40,223 nucleotides of DNA from Paracoccaceae bacterium (lineage in GTDB: Bacteria; Pseudomonadota; Alphaproteobacteria; Rhodobacterales; Rhodobacteraceae), in NCBI GenBank assembly GCA_028284705.1, contig JANQRE010000030.1, forward strand, positions 1-40,223, written 5' to 3'. Both the position numbers and the translations under genes were made by a program. The notes under the pieces were generated by a model that was not told the DNA's origin, did not search any database, and saw nothing but the letters and a program-made list of their open reading frames with translations. How positions within the stretch are numbered: position 1 is the stretch's first letter; every line of letters begins with the position of its first letter. This document shows positions 15,385-24,677 of this stretch, in pieces.

Positions 15385-16797
15385 ATGAGCCTGATCGAGA
15401 CCCTGCGCGAGATCGTCGGCGCACCAAATCTGCTGACCGGAGCCGATGCCGAGCCCTTTGGGCGGGACTGGACCGGAAAATATGTCTCGACGCCGCTTTG
15501 CGTGGTGAAACCCGCGAATACGGCCGAAGTAAGCATCGTGGTGAAAGCCTGTGCGGCGGAGAAAACGCCGATGGTGCCGGTCTCGGGCAACACCGGGCTG
15601 GCAGGCGGCGCCTATGCCGAGGGTGCCGTCATGATCTCGCTGGCGCGGCTCAACACAATCCGCGAAATCCGGCCCAAGGCGCGGCTGGCAATTGTGGAGG
15701 CGGGCGTAGTCTTGTCCACGCTGCATGACGCCGTCGAGGACCACGATCTGATCTTTCCGCTCACCTTCGGCGCGCGCGGCTCAGCGATGATCGGCGGCTG
15801 TTTGTCCACCAATGCGGGCGGCTCGAATGTCTTGCGCTACGGCTCGACGCGCGGCCTTTGCATGGGGCTGGAGGCGGTGTTGCCCGATGGCCGGGTGCTC
15901 AGTCTGATGAGCGAGTTGCACAAGGACAATTCCGGCTACGACCTGCGCGATCTGATGATCGGGGCGGAAGGCACCCTGGGGTTGATCACCGCGGCGGTCG
16001 TGAAACTCACCCCGAAACCAAAGGCTTATGGCACCGCGATGATCGCTGTGCGGTCCCTGACGGATGGGCTGAGCGTACTCAATCGCCTGCAGGAAGCCAC
16101 CGGCGGCGCGGTCGAAGCTTTCGAATTCATGCCCCGCGCTTATATCGAGCGGCACCTCGCGCATATGCCCGATGCCCGCGCGCCGTTTGATGAGCTTCAC
16201 GACGTCAACATCATGGTCGAGATCGGCGCGACCGCGCCTCGGGATGCCGAGGTGGCGGAGGACGGAACGGTACCGATCATCTCCTATCTGGAAGAGATAT
16301 TGGCGGCGTGTTTTGAAAGTGGTGAAGTGCTCGACGCCGTGGTGGCACAGTCCGAAGGCCAACGGCGCGAGATGTGGGAGCGGCGCGAGAACGCCGCTGA
16401 GATCACTCTTACAACACCCAATCTGGTGGACACCGATGTCTGTGTGGCCGTGGACAAGGTGCCCGAATTTCTCGAACAGATCAGTGGTGAGGTGACGGCT
16501 CTGGACGCTGACGCGCAGGAGTTGGTGGTCTCCCATCTTGGGGACGGAAACCTGCACTACACGGTCTTTCCGAGCCGCGATGATGTGAGCTTGCGCGACG
16601 CGATCCGCGCGCGCGTCGATCAGGTGGTGTCCGATTTGGGAGGCAGTTTTTCCGCCGAACATGGGATCGGTCTGACGAAGCTGCCCTCCATGCTGCGGCT
16701 GAAAGACCCGGTGGCGATGGATGTGATGCGCAGCATCAAGAAAGCCCTCGACCCGCTGAACATCATGAACCCGGGGAAAGTCGTGCCGCAGGATTAA
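15385..16797 (+). CDS. FAD-linked D-2-hydroxyacid dehydrogenase (GlcD/D2HGDH family)
   Basis: This is a flavoprotein that oxidises a D-2-hydroxyacid such as D-2-hydroxyglutarate or D-lactate to the 2-oxoacid. It has 470 residues. The PCMH-type FAD domain covers about 35-210, with VPVSGNTGLAGG (64-75), GGCLSTNAGGSNVLRYG (137-153) and IGAEGTLGLIT (192-202). The C-terminal FAD-oxidase domain ends with the metal/substrate motif VSHLGDGNLHY (His384, His391) and SAEHGIGLTK (423-432). The start is ATG 15385 after GGGAGGAA; an in-frame upstream extension to 15325 has no family match. Its stop overlaps the hemC stop on the other strand. Substrate choice among D-2-hydroxyacids is not readable. Confidence 0.88.
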   Translation: MSLIETLREIVGAPNLLTGADAEPFGRDWTGKYVSTPLCVVKPANTAEVSIVVKACAAEKTPMVPVSGNTGLAGGAYAEGAVMISLARLNTIREIRPKARLAIVEAGVVLSTLHDAVEDHDLIFPLTFGARGSAMIGGCLSTNAGGSNVLRYGSTRGLCMGLEAVLPDGRVLSLMSELHKDNSGYDLRDLMIGAEGTLGLITAAVVKLTPKPKAYGTAMIAVRSLTDGLSVLNRLQEATGGAVEAFEFMPRAYIERHLAHMPDARAPFDELHDVNIMVEIGATAPRDAEVAEDGTVPIISYLEEILAACFESGEVLDAVVAQSEGQRREMWERRENAAEITLTTPNLVDTDVCVAVDKVPEFLEQISGEVTALDADAQELVVSHLGDGNLHYTVFPSRDDVSLRDAIRARVDQVVSDLGGSFSAEHGIGLTKLPSMLRLKDPVAMDVMRSIKKALDPLNIMNPGKVVPQD

Positions 16798-17750
16798 GCG
16801 ACAGCGGTGCGCCAGTCGAAGAAGTCCTTCGGCGCCCGGGATTTGAGGCGCTCGGCGACTTCGCGCCCCAGCTCCGCGCCATCTTCCACAGCCGCCGTAT
16901 CGCTGTCCGACAAGGCTTCCGTGCCATCGGGACGCAGGATTTCGGCCCAAAGCGTCACCGTGCCATCGCTCAATTCGGCCAAACCAGCAATCGGCGTCTC
17001 ACAGGACCCATCCAAGGCCGCGAGATAGGCACGTTCGCACGCCAGACGTTTGCCCGTGGGTCCGTGGTGGATCGTTTCCAACATCTCTGCCACACGCATA
17101 TCGCCCTCGCGACGTTCAATCCCGATGGCCCCTTGCGCAACGGCGGGCAACATATCCCCGACATCGATGGGCGTAGCAGGCACCTCCGACATGCCCAGAC
17201 GGTTGAGACCCGCCATGGCAAGGAAAGTGCATTTCGCAACACCGTCTTCGAGCTTCTTCAAACGCGTCTGCACATTGCCGCGGAACTCCACAACGTTCAG
17301 ATCTGGCCGACGGTTTAGGAGTTGCGCCCGGCGGCGAAGTGACGAAGTGCCAACCGTTTCACCCTCCGCCAAATCGGTAATCGCATTGACCTCCGGGCTG
17401 ACAAACGCATCGCGCACGTCTTCCCGCGGCAGATACGTGTCGAGCACCAGCCCCGCGGGCTGCTCCACCGGCATGTCCTTCATCGAATGCACCGCGATAT
17501 CGATCTTGCCGGACAGCATGTCCTCTTCGATCTCGCGCGTGAACAGGCCTTTGCCGCCGATCTCCTTCAACGGGCGGTCCAGAACGCGGTCACCGGTGGT
17601 CTTGATCACCACGATCTCAAACGCCTCTTCCGGCAGATCGAAAGCCTCGCTCAGGCGGCGGCGCGTCTCATAGGCTTGCGCCAGGGCCAGCGGCGATCCA
17701 CGGGTGCCGATTTTCAGAGGCGCAGAGGGCGAAGGCAGGTCTAGAGTCAT
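16794..17750 (-). CDS. hemC: Hydroxymethylbilane synthase (porphobilinogen deaminase)
   Basis: This enzyme joins four porphobilinogens into hydroxymethylbilane in tetrapyrrole synthesis. It has 318 residues from ATG 17750. IGTRGSPLALAQ (14-25), HSMKDMP with catalytic Asp92 (88-94), GTSSLRRRAQL (134-144) and the dipyrromethane-attachment Cys250 in GSCETPIAGL are all present. ATG 17750 has no ribosome-binding site of its own. A strong AGGAGG lies at 17792-17787, directly before an in-frame TTG (17786) and 13 bp before an 8-codon leader ORF whose stop overlaps the hemC ATG. Start choice is therefore less certain than identity. It is divergent from hemE, the enzyme two steps later in the pathway. 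Confidence 0.96.
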   Translation of the reverse strand: MTLDLPSPSAPLKIGTRGSPLALAQAYETRRRLSEAFDLPEEAFEIVVIKTTGDRVLDRPLKEIGGKGLFTREIEEDMLSGKIDIAVHSMKDMPVEQPAGLVLDTYLPREDVRDAFVSPEVNAITDLAEGETVGTSSLRRRAQLLNRRPDLNVVEFRGNVQTRLKKLEDGVAKCTFLAMAGLNRLGMSEVPATPIDVGDMLPAVAQGAIGIERREGDMRVAEMLETIHHGPTGKRLACERAYLAALDGSCETPIAGLAELSDGTVTLWAEILRPDGTEALSDSDTAAVEDGAELGREVAERLKSRAPKDFFDWRTAVA

Positions 17751-17773
17751 GAAAACACGTGTAAAGACGTCAT
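17747..17773 (-). CDS. Possible 8-codon leader ORF overlapping hemC start
   Basis: ATG at 17773 opens a reading frame encoding MTSLHVFS, with its TGA overlapping the hemC ATG as ATGA. AGGAGG lies 13 bp upstream of this ATG (17792-17787). hemC ATG 17750 itself has no ribosome-binding site, so coupling through this leader would explain how it is translated. The 13-bp spacing is long, so the ORF is uncertain. Confidence 0.35.
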   Translation of the reverse strand: MTSLHVFS

Positions 17774-17850
17774 GAGAAGCTGACAACCTCCTGTCTTGAC
17801 ATTCTGACAGTGGCAGGGGACCAAAGGTTCAACTTGAGAGAGACTTCTGC

Positions 17851-18882
17851 ATGTCCCAGCCCAAAAAACTGATGCGCGCTCTGGCGGGCGAAACCCTGGA
17901 AACGCCGCCTGTCTGGATGATGCGGCAAGCGGGACGCTATCTGCCGGAATACCGCGCGACGCGGGCCGAAGCGGGGGATTTTCTGTCGCTCTGCTACAAC
18001 TCTGATCTGGCTGCCGAGGTCACCCTGCAGCCCATTCGACGCTACGGGTTCGATGCAGCGATCCTTTTTGCCGACATCCTGCTGCTGCCGCAGGCCTTGG
18101 GCGCGGATTTGTGGTTTGTCACCGGCGAAGGGCCGCGGCTGTCGACCATCACGGAATACGGACAATTCGCGAAACTGAAGGACGTCGACGCGATCCATGA
18201 GACGCTGAACCCGGTCTATGACACCGTCTCGATCCTGTCGCGGGAACTGTCCTCCGAGACGACGCTGATCGGCTTTGCTGGCGCGCCCTGGACGGTTGCC
18301 ACTTACATGATCGCAGGGCGTGGCACACCCGACCAAGGTCCGGCGCATGCATTGCGGGAGGAGGACCCAAAGACCTTTGACGCTTTGATGGACCTGCTGA
18401 CGCAAGGGACGATTTCCTACCTGAAACGTCAGATCGAAGCGGGAGCCGAGGTGGTAAAAATCTTCGACAGTTGGGCCGGGTCGCTGAAAGGGGAAGCCTT
18501 CACAAAATATGCTCTGGAACCTGCGAAGGCGATCACTGCGGCCATCAAGGAAGCGCATCCGGAGGTGCCGGTCATCGCCTTCCCGCGGGAAGCGGGCGAC
18601 GGCTATATCGGCTTTGCCAAGGCAACCGGTGCGGATTGCGTTGCAATAGACAATTCCGTCTCCGCGGATTGGGCGGCGGAGCATGTGCAAAAGGACGGCT
18701 GCGTGCAGGGCAATCTCGACCCGAAGCGCATGGTCACCGGCGGCGAGGCGCTGGTCACCGAGACCAAGCGCATCGTCAAAGCCTTCTCCGGCGGCCCGCA
18801 TATCTTCAATCTCGGCCACGGGATCACGCCGGATGCAGAGCCCGAGAATGTGCATCTGATGCTCGAAGCCATTCGCGGGTAA
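17851..18882 (+). CDS. hemE: Uroporphyrinogen decarboxylase
   Basis: This enzyme decarboxylates the four acetate side chains of uroporphyrinogen III to give coproporphyrinogen III. It has 343 residues, the standard length. The signature [12 protein letters not shown] (24-35) carries the two substrate-binding arginines Arg25 and Arg29, and Asp75 is in [20 protein letters not shown] and the C-terminal [16 protein letters not shown] are also typical. It is transcribed away from hemC across a 100-bp spacer, the arrangement common in Rhodobacterales. Confidence 0.97.
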   Translation: MSQPKKLMRALAGETLETPPVWMMRQAGRYLPEYRATRAEAGDFLSLCYNSDLAAEVTLQPIRRYGFDAAILFADILLLPQALGADLWFVTGEGPRLSTITEYGQFAKLKDVDAIHETLNPVYDTVSILSRELSSETTLIGFAGAPWTVATYMIAGRGTPDQGPAHALREEDPKTFDALMDLLTQGTISYLKRQIEAGAEVVKIFDSWAGSLKGEAFTKYALEPAKAITAAIKEAHPEVPVIAFPREAGDGYIGFAKATGADCVAIDNSVSADWAAEHVQKDGCVQGNLDPKRMVTGGEALVTETKRIVKAFSGGPHIFNLGHGITPDAEPENVHLMLEAIRG

Positions 18883-18928
18883 GCGATTTTTCGCTGGTAT
18901 TCTGATAGGCGCTTCGTAATCTGACGCC

Positions 18929-20341
18929 ATGAATTTACGTGCGCTTTTGTTGATCTTGGGGCTGTCGCTCGCCCCGCTTGTTGGCTTCGCTCAGGAGCAG
19001 GCCGGAACCGAAACCACCGAAGAAGAAGCCGAGGTCACAGCGCCGACGCAACCCGTCGCGGTCGAGCCCGTCGCGCGGGATGACGAGATTGCGCTGCGCA
19101 TCGTCGAGATCATGCGGGCCACCGGCTGGTTCACCGGTGCGGATGTGAATGTGACCGACGGGATTGTCTTCCTGGACGGGCGCACGTTGAGCGAGGATCA
19201 CAAAATCTGGGCACGCGATCTGGCGACGAAAACCCAAGACGTGGTTGCCGTGGTCAACCGCATTCAGGTGCAACAGGAGCTAAGCTGGTCGTTCAAACCG
19301 GCGCTGCGCGAGATCAACTCACTGGCCAAGCGGCTCCTGACCTCACTGCCCCTGTTGCTCTTCGCTCTGATCATTCTGCCGCTCACGTGGTGGCTGTCGG
19401 CGCAGGTCGCGAAACTGGTGCGCCGCTGGCTTCTGGGCGGCATCGCCTCGCCCTTCCTGAAAGATATCATTGCCCGCACGCTTGCGCTGCCGATCTTCCT
19501 GATCGGGCTCTACGTCGTGCTTCAAGTCGCGGGTCTCACGCAAATCGCGTTTTCGGTCGTGGGGGGCGCGGGTGTCCTCGGCATCGTCGCCGGTTTTGCG
19601 TTCCGGGACATCGCGGAGAACTTCCTTGCCTCGCTACTCTTGTCAATCCGCAGGCCGTTCCTGTCGGGCGATTATATCGAAGTGGCCGGGCAATCGGGCT
19701 CCGTCCGCTCAATGAACACACGCTCCACCGTGCTGCTCTCGCCCGAAGGCAATCACATTCAAATCCCCAATGCGGTGATCTTCAAAAGCACAATTGTGAA
19801 CTATACGGCCTCACCCAACCGGCGCAGTACGCTCGATGTGGGCGTGGGCTATGATACGAGCGTCGCAAAGGCGCAGTCGATCATCCTCGAGGTGATCAAG
19901 GAACACGAGGCAACGCTCGACGAGCCGGAACCGATGATCCTTGTCGACACGCTCGGCAGCGCGACGGTGAATATCAAGGCGTATTACTGGGTGAATGCGA
20001 AGGACTATTCGATGCTGAAGGTGAAATCAGCGCTGCTGCGGCAGGTCACACGGCGCTTGACCGAAGAGGGCATCTCCATGCCTGACGACGCGCGCGAGGT
20101 TATCTTCCCGCAAGGCGTGCCGGTCCTGCAGCTTGAAGGCGCGGCGGAGAAAAGCGCCTTGGCGCTCGCCAGTCAGCAGTTCTCCGAAAACGCGCGCCAG
20201 GCGGCAGCAATTGCTGCGGCGGAAGAGGATGCAGGCGAGGTCGAAGGCAATCTGCTTAACGAGCAGGAGCAGGTCGAACAAGCCACCGCCGATGCGACCC
20301 TGCCCGAGGACGAAACCGATCTCTTGTCAGAGCGGACCTAA
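18929..20341 (+). CDS. Small-conductance mechanosensitive channel (MscS) with BON domain
   Basis: This is a predicted inner-membrane channel that opens under osmotic downshock. It has 470 residues: signal peptide 1-21 (ends GFAQ), an acidic Thr/Glu-rich linker, a periplasmic BON domain at about 50-115 (VEIMRATGWFTGADVNVTDGIVFLDG region), and membrane segments near 138-158, 183-203 and 205-225. The pore helix and MscS core are GVLGIVAGFAFRD and NFLASLLLSIRRPF, followed by the beta domain (GDYIEVAG, GNHIQIPN) and a long Ala/Glu-rich tail. The BON domain, which can bind membranes or phospholipids, is an uncommon addition to the channel. It lies 46 bp after hemE. Confidence 0.88.
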   Translation: MNLRALLLILGLSLAPLVGFAQEQAGTETTEEEAEVTAPTQPVAVEPVARDDEIALRIVEIMRATGWFTGADVNVTDGIVFLDGRTLSEDHKIWARDLATKTQDVVAVVNRIQVQQELSWSFKPALREINSLAKRLLTSLPLLLFALIILPLTWWLSAQVAKLVRRWLLGGIASPFLKDIIARTLALPIFLIGLYVVLQVAGLTQIAFSVVGGAGVLGIVAGFAFRDIAENFLASLLLSIRRPFLSGDYIEVAGQSGSVRSMNTRSTVLLSPEGNHIQIPNAVIFKSTIVNYTASPNRRSTLDVGVGYDTSVAKAQSIILEVIKEHEATLDEPEPMILVDTLGSATVNIKAYYWVNAKDYSMLKVKSALLRQVTRRLTEEGISMPDDAREVIFPQGVPVLQLEGAAEKSALALASQQFSENARQAAAIAAAEEDAGEVEGNLLNEQEQVEQATADATLPEDETDLLSERT

Positions 20342-20871
20342 ATCTCCTCACCTTTCTTCAACAGGTCTTCGATAAGCCCACGCAGAATGCCCTGGCTATC
20401 CCCGGCCCCATAGCTGAGCGCACCGCCGGAATAGAGCGTGCCATAGGTGCGCGCGATATTCACGGTCTGGCCAAGCGCCGAGATGAACTGATCCTTCTCC
20501 AGAGGCGAGAGCGGATGGATGAACACCGCCCATAGCCGGCCTTGCGCCACCGCGTAGCGAGCATCGAGGGCTGTGTCGAAATTGGCTTGCAGCAAGCGCA
20601 GAATTTCCTCCGGCTCCATACCCTCGGTAGAACGGATCGGCACCATGGCCCGCATCCGATCCGCCACCGGATCGGTCACGATCACCACCGGCACATCCGC
20701 GATGGTCAGCATGAAGCGGGTGCCTGCGTTCTGGGAGTTCTCATCCAGCCCACGAATGATCTCGCCCATACGTCCAAGCGTCATTGGAGGTTCTGTTTCC
20801 GGCGCGTCCTGCGCAATGGCGGGACTGGCAAGTGAGGCTGATAGAAGAACAGCGGCGAGGAGATGTTTCAT
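20338..20871 (-). CDS. Uncharacterised exported protein, possible YbjN-like fold
   Basis: I do not recognise a named family with certainty. The 177-residue product has a clean signal peptide (MKHLLAAVLLSASLASPAIA, cut before QDAPE), so it is exported to the periplasm. The mature part alternates short strands and helices (RFMLTIADVPVVIVTD, MRAMVPIRS, EEILRLLQANFDTALDARYAV, RLWAVFIHPLSPLEKDQF), a pattern reminiscent of the YbjN/secretion-chaperone fold (inference, low confidence). The end is Gly/Ser-rich followed by a basic helix. I start at ATG 20871 where the signal peptide begins; the frame is open further upstream without support. It lies 71 bp downstream of the RNase T2 gene on the same strand, and its stop overlaps the stop of the channel gene. 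Confidence 0.75.
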   Translation of the reverse strand: MKHLLAAVLLSASLASPAIAQDAPETEPPMTLGRMGEIIRGLDENSQNAGTRFMLTIADVPVVIVTDPVADRMRAMVPIRSTEGMEPEEILRLLQANFDTALDARYAVAQGRLWAVFIHPLSPLEKDQFISALGQTVNIARTYGTLYSGGALSYGAGDSQGILRGLIEDLLKKGEEI

Positions 20872-20942
20872 ACGAGATACCCTTTCGAGCGCCATGCTAG
20901 GCCCGAATCGCGTCAGGTGGGAAACACCCTTTCGTGAGGGGA

Positions 20943-21578
20943 TCACCGGATCGGATCGAAAATCGCCCGTCGCGCCGTGCAATCCCGGATCACATCCTCT
21001 CCGCAGGTCCGAAACTGAAGCTCTTTCGTCAGGCAGATGCGCGCTTCCTGAATGTGGTTGGATTTGCAGGTGATGGTGATCTGATCGGGCTTTAGCGTCG
21101 GATTGGCCTCCATAAAGGCATCCTCCACCACGCGCGCGGGCAATTTGACGGTTTCGTCAAGTTTCCGGAATACCGGCGGACGGGTAATCAGCGCGTAAGC
21201 CTCTCGCGTGAGTTTGAAATAATCCTGTGACGACAACCCCGTGCAGCGCCCATGCTTCTTCCATTGGTGCCAGGCGAGGCCTCCGGTGGCCATGATATCA
21301 CGCATCGCCCGAGTTTCTGCATGTGTGGGGTTCCAGGCCCGTGAATTGCAATAGCTGGGCCAGCCGCGTTCAAATTGCGGCCAGAGGCCGTGCATGATCC
21401 AGCCGTGGTTACTGCCCCGATCGCATTGTTCAGAGCGTTTTGCATCACCTTCAATCGCGCACCAGTTCGGCGACCAACTGAGCGCCATCACGTAATAGTC
21501 AAATTCGCCAGCCGGCTCGCCTTCCGCAAAAGCCGGCGATGCAAAACACAGAACAAGGCTGAAAAAGAGCCGTCGCAT
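20943..21578 (-). CDS. Ribonuclease T2 family protein
   Basis: This is a secreted endoribonuclease of the T2 superfamily, 211 residues with signal peptide 1-18 (ends SPAFA). The first catalytic block IMHGLWPQ has His63. The second block WHQWKKHGRC has His104, Lys108 and His109. The glutamate usually found right after the block-two histidine is Gln105 here (codon CAA on the - strand). Cysteines at 40, 52, 77 and 112 and near the C-terminus fit the disulphides of the family. It acts in the periplasm or outside the cell, probably scavenging RNA. The Gln change may lower activity, or be a lineage variant. Confidence 0.92.
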   Translation of the reverse strand: MRRLFFSLVLCFASPAFAEGEPAGEFDYYVMALSWSPNWCAIEGDAKRSEQCDRGSNHGWIMHGLWPQFERGWPSYCNSRAWNPTHAETRAMRDIMATGGLAWHQWKKHGRCTGLSSQDYFKLTREAYALITRPPVFRKLDETVKLPARVVEDAFMEANPTLKPDQITITCKSNHIQEARICLTKELQFRTCGEDVIRDCTARRAIFDPIR

Positions 21579-21704
21579 TCACTCTTCCCTAATCCGTCCC
21601 GCGCCACTATATAACGCCCAAGTTCCCCGACAACGCGAACTTGTTCCAACTGGGACAGCCCCTGATCCGGGCGGCGGGACAAGTGTATCTAAAGGAGATG
21701 GACA

Positions 21705-22481
21705 ATGGGCAAACCGATCATGGCGAAAGCCACTGCCGTTTGGCTGGTGGACAACACGACCCTAACCTTCAAACAGATCGCGGATTTCTGCGATCTGCAT
21801 GAGCTGGAAGTGCAAGGCATCGCCGATGGCGACGTCGCCGCTGGCGTCAAAGGCTTCGATCCGATTGCCAACAACCAGTTGACCCAGGAAGAGATCGACA
21901 AGGCGATCAACGACCCGCTGCACAAGCTGGAACTGAAATACAACGCCGCCGCCGAAGGGGAAGAGAAACGCCGCGGTCCGCGCTACACGCCGCTCTCGAA
22001 GCGTCAGGACCGGCCCGCCTCGATCCTGTGGCTGGTGAAGTTCCATCCTGAGCTCAGCGATGGTCAGATTTCCAAGCTCGTCGGCACCACTAAACCGACC
22101 ATCAACGCGATCCGCGAACGTACTCACTGGAACATCCAGAACATCCAGCCGATCGACCCGGTGGCATTGGGCCTTTGCAAGCAGTCCGAACTCGACGCAG
22201 CGGTGCAAAAAGCCAACGCGAAGAAGGCGAAAGAGGGCGATGTGATGTCCGATGAGGAACGCCGCAAGCTTGTCTCCACCGAGCAGTCGCTTGGCGGCGA
22301 TGCCGAACCGGCTCTGCCGACGGCGATTGCCGGGCTTGAGACCTTCTCCCTCACCGACACGCCGGACGACGAGGAAGACAAGACCGATGAGGAACTTCTG
22401 GTCGATGCTGACAGCCTCTTCAATCTGCCGGAAAGCTCGGACCAACCGACAGAATCGGATCAGCCCAAAGACGAAAACTGA
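21705..22481 (+). CDS. trcR: Cell-cycle transcriptional regulator TrcR (DUF1013)
   Basis: This is a DUF1013 protein, conserved in Alphaproteobacteria and known as TrcR, a transcription-associated cell-cycle regulator. It has 258 residues. The N-terminal and middle parts form the conserved domain: KATAVWLVDNTTLTFKQIA near 8-26, a helix-turn-helix-like region SDGQISKLVGTTKPTINAIRE at about 118-138, and HWNIQNIQPIDPVALGLC. The C-terminal third is acidic and low in complexity (DEEDKTDEELLVDAD), probably disordered. AAAGGAG at 21691 supports ATG 21705. It ends with a strong terminator and appears to be monocistronic. Confidence 0.93.
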   Translation: MGKPIMAKATAVWLVDNTTLTFKQIADFCDLHELEVQGIADGDVAAGVKGFDPIANNQLTQEEIDKAINDPLHKLELKYNAAAEGEEKRRGPRYTPLSKRQDRPASILWLVKFHPELSDGQISKLVGTTKPTINAIRERTHWNIQNIQPIDPVALGLCKQSELDAAVQKANAKKAKEGDVMSDEERRKLVSTEQSLGGDAEPALPTAIAGLETFSLTDTPDDEEDKTDEELLVDADSLFNLPESSDQPTESDQPKDEN

Positions 22482-22505
22482 GGCGCAAAACCCGTTTCAC
22501 CAGAC

Positions 22506-22545
22506 AAAGCCGGCGCGCCTATCGAGGGCGCGGCGGCTTTATTTT
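22506..22545 (+). terminator. Rho-independent terminator of trcR
   Basis: Arms 22506-22519 and 22527-22540 form a 14-bp stem with a single G-G mismatch around the loop TATCGAG. The stem starts AAAGCCG and ends CGGCTTT, and is followed by ATTTTG. It is the clearest intrinsic terminator in the window and lies 25 bp after the trcR stop. Confidence 0.85.
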
Positions 22546-22664
22546 GCGCGGATTGCCGCCAAAAGCGACGAACCGAGACCGCGTGACATATCGCCGTTAC
22601 GATTTCATTTCGCCTCTGTCATGTCCCCCGCTTACCCTGAGGTATCAACTTAGGGGGAATTCCA

Positions 22665-24635
22665 ATGGAAAATCATTTCACCATCAATCGACGGACATTT
22701 CTCGCAGGCACGGCCGCGACCGGCCTGATCGCTGTGCATCCGTTTTCCCTGCAGGCCGCAGCGGGACAGGCGCATTTGCGGATCATGGAGACGACAGACC
22801 TGCATGTGCATGTCTATCCGTACGACTACTACGCCGATAAGGAACGCGACACGGTGGGCCTCGCCCGCACCGCCTCGATCATCAAGCAGATCCGAGCGGA
22901 GGCGACCAATGCGCTGCTGCTCGACAATGGCGACTTCCTGCAAGGCAATCCGATGGGCGACTACATCGCCTATGAGCGCGGCATGAAAGAGGGTGACATG
23001 CACCCCGTCATCGCGGCGATGAACACGGTTGGCTTCGACGCCTCGACCCTCGGCAATCACGAGTTCAACTACGGCCTCGATTTCCTGATGAAATCGCTCG
23101 CTGGTGCGGATTTCCCGGTGCTGTCGGCCAATGTCGTGAAGGAAATGGGCGGTGACCCGACGCAGGACGTCACGCTTGTGAGACCCTACACGATCCTCGA
23201 CCGCGAAGTGACCGACGGGGCGGGCGAGAAACATGCACTGAAAGTTGGGCTGATCGGCTTCGTGCCGCCACAGATCATGGGCTGGGACCGCCGCCATCTG
23301 GAAGGCAACGTGCAGGCCCGCGATATCGTCGCGACGGCACAGGCCTATGTGCCGCAGATGAAGGAGGAAGGTGCCGATATCATCATCGCGCTCAGCCATT
23401 CTGGTATCGGATCGGCGGATCATGTCGACGGGATGGAGAATGCCTCGGTCCCGCTGGCCGCCATCGACGGCATCGATGCGATCCTTACTGGACACAGCCA
23501 TCTCGACTTCCCGGGTCCGAAATATGAAGGCTTTGCAGCTGTCGACAAGGACGCCGGCACGATCCACGGCAAACCCGCCGTGATGGCCGGGTTCTGGGGT
23601 TCGCATTTGGGCCTGATCGACCTGATGCTGGAGAAATCCGGCGGGGAGTGGCGGGTGATGAGCCATGCTTCTGAAGTGCGGCCGATCTCGAAACGCAACG
23701 AGGACCGCTCGATCACGGCTCTGGTCGAAAGCGATGAAGCCGTTCTGGCAAGCGTCGCCACAGATCACGAGGCAACGCTGGCCTATATCCGCCGCGCGGT
23801 CGGCAAGACCGATGCCGCGCTGCATTCGTATTTCGCCCTCGTGGCGGACGATCCCTCCGTGCAGATCGTCTCCATCGCCCAGCTTTGGTATATCGAGGAG
23901 ATGATGAAAGGGACCGAGCATGAGGGTCTGCCAATCCTCTCTGCCGCAGCACCCTTCAAGGCCGGTGGTCGCGGAGGACCGGAGTATTTCACCGATGTGC
24001 CAGTGGGTGATGTGGCGATCAAGAACGTGGCCGATCTCTACCTCTACCCCAACACGGTGCGCGCCGTGCGCGTGACCGGCGCGCAAGTGAAAGACTGGCT
24101 GGAGCGCTCGGCAGGCATGTTCAATCAGGTCACGCCGGGTGAGGGCGAGCAGGTGCTGCTGAACCCGGATTTCCCGTCCTACAATTTCGACGTGATCGAT
24201 GGGGTCACCTATCAGATCGATCTCTCTCAGCCGTCGAAATTCGCCCCGAAAGGCGAGTTGGTGAACCCGGAGGCGAACCGCATCGTCAACCTGATGTTTG
24301 ACGGCAAACCGGTCGATCCGGCGCAGGAATTCATCATCGCCACCAACAATTACCGCGCCTCGGGCGGCGGCAGTTTCCCAGGCGCCATGGGCGATACGAT
24401 TGTGTTCGAGGGGCCCGATACCAATCGCGACGTCATAGTGCGCTACATCGTGGAGCAAGGCACGATCAGTCCAAAAGCCGACAGCAACTGGAGCTTTGCC
24501 CCGATGGATGGCACCTCTGTCCTGTTCGATACCGGTCCGAAGGCGAAAGAGTATCTGGGCGATGTGAGCGGCATGGAGATCGAGGAAGCCGGCGAAGGAC
24601 CGGAAGGGTTCGCCCGGTTCCGCATCGCGCTCTGA
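22665..24635 (+). CDS. cpdB: 2',3'-cyclic-nucleotide 2'-phosphodiesterase/3'-nucleotidase
   Basis: This is a periplasmic bifunctional enzyme that releases nucleosides and phosphate from 2',3'-cyclic nucleotides and 3'-nucleotides. It has 656 residues, matching CpdB. A twin-arginine signal is present: NRRTFLAG at 8-15, then a hydrophobic stretch to about residue 33. The metallophosphatase motifs follow: TTDLHVHV (Asp45, His47), [27 protein letters not shown] and [10 protein letters not shown]. The C-terminal 5'-nucleotidase domain begins around residue 370. Tat export fits a protein that folds with metals in the cytoplasm. AGGGGG before ATG 22665 is a good ribosome-binding site. It ends at a GC-rich hairpin region shared with the convergent SDR. 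Confidence 0.95.
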   Translation: MENHFTINRRTFLAGTAATGLIAVHPFSLQAAAGQAHLRIMETTDLHVHVYPYDYYADKERDTVGLARTASIIKQIRAEATNALLLDNGDFLQGNPMGDYIAYERGMKEGDMHPVIAAMNTVGFDASTLGNHEFNYGLDFLMKSLAGADFPVLSANVVKEMGGDPTQDVTLVRPYTILDREVTDGAGEKHALKVGLIGFVPPQIMGWDRRHLEGNVQARDIVATAQAYVPQMKEEGADIIIALSHSGIGSADHVDGMENASVPLAAIDGIDAILTGHSHLDFPGPKYEGFAAVDKDAGTIHGKPAVMAGFWGSHLGLIDLMLEKSGGEWRVMSHASEVRPISKRNEDRSITALVESDEAVLASVATDHEATLAYIRRAVGKTDAALHSYFALVADDPSVQIVSIAQLWYIEEMMKGTEHEGLPILSAAAPFKAGGRGGPEYFTDVPVGDVAIKNVADLYLYPNTVRAVRVTGAQVKDWLERSAGMFNQVTPGEGEQVLLNPDFPSYNFDVIDGVTYQIDLSQPSKFAPKGELVNPEANRIVNLMFDGKPVDPAQEFIIATNNYRASGGGSFPGAMGDTIVFEGPDTNRDVIVRYIVEQGTISPKADSNWSFAPMDGTSVLFDTGPKAKEYLGDVSGMEIEEAGEGPEGFARFRIAL

Positions 24636-24677
24636 TTGGAAACAGGGGCTTTCGCCCTGCTTCGCAGGAGCGACCCG

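Noticed and set aside
15781-16950. 389-codon antisense frame over the FAD dehydrogenase and hemC end
   Set aside because: It spans two confident genes in opposite directions and has no motif; it is a by-product of high GC.
17796-17801. TTGACA as a -35 box for hemE
   Set aside because: No plausible -10 hexamer lies 16-18 bp downstream, so a promoter could not be called.
17770-18930. 386-codon antisense frame over hemE
   Set aside because: hemE is certain on the + strand; the antisense product is Arg/Gln-rich without recognisable motifs.
22616-22622. CTGTCAT upstream of cpdB, resembling a Pho-box half site
   Set aside because: The partner half sites 11 bp on either side match 1 of 7 and 3 of 7 bases, so a full Pho box is not supported.
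22650-24458. 602-codon open frame antisense to cpdB
   Set aside because: The frame is the mirror of a GC-rich coding region; its product is His/Asp/Arg-rich with no motif or signal, and cpdB on the other strand has every family motif.
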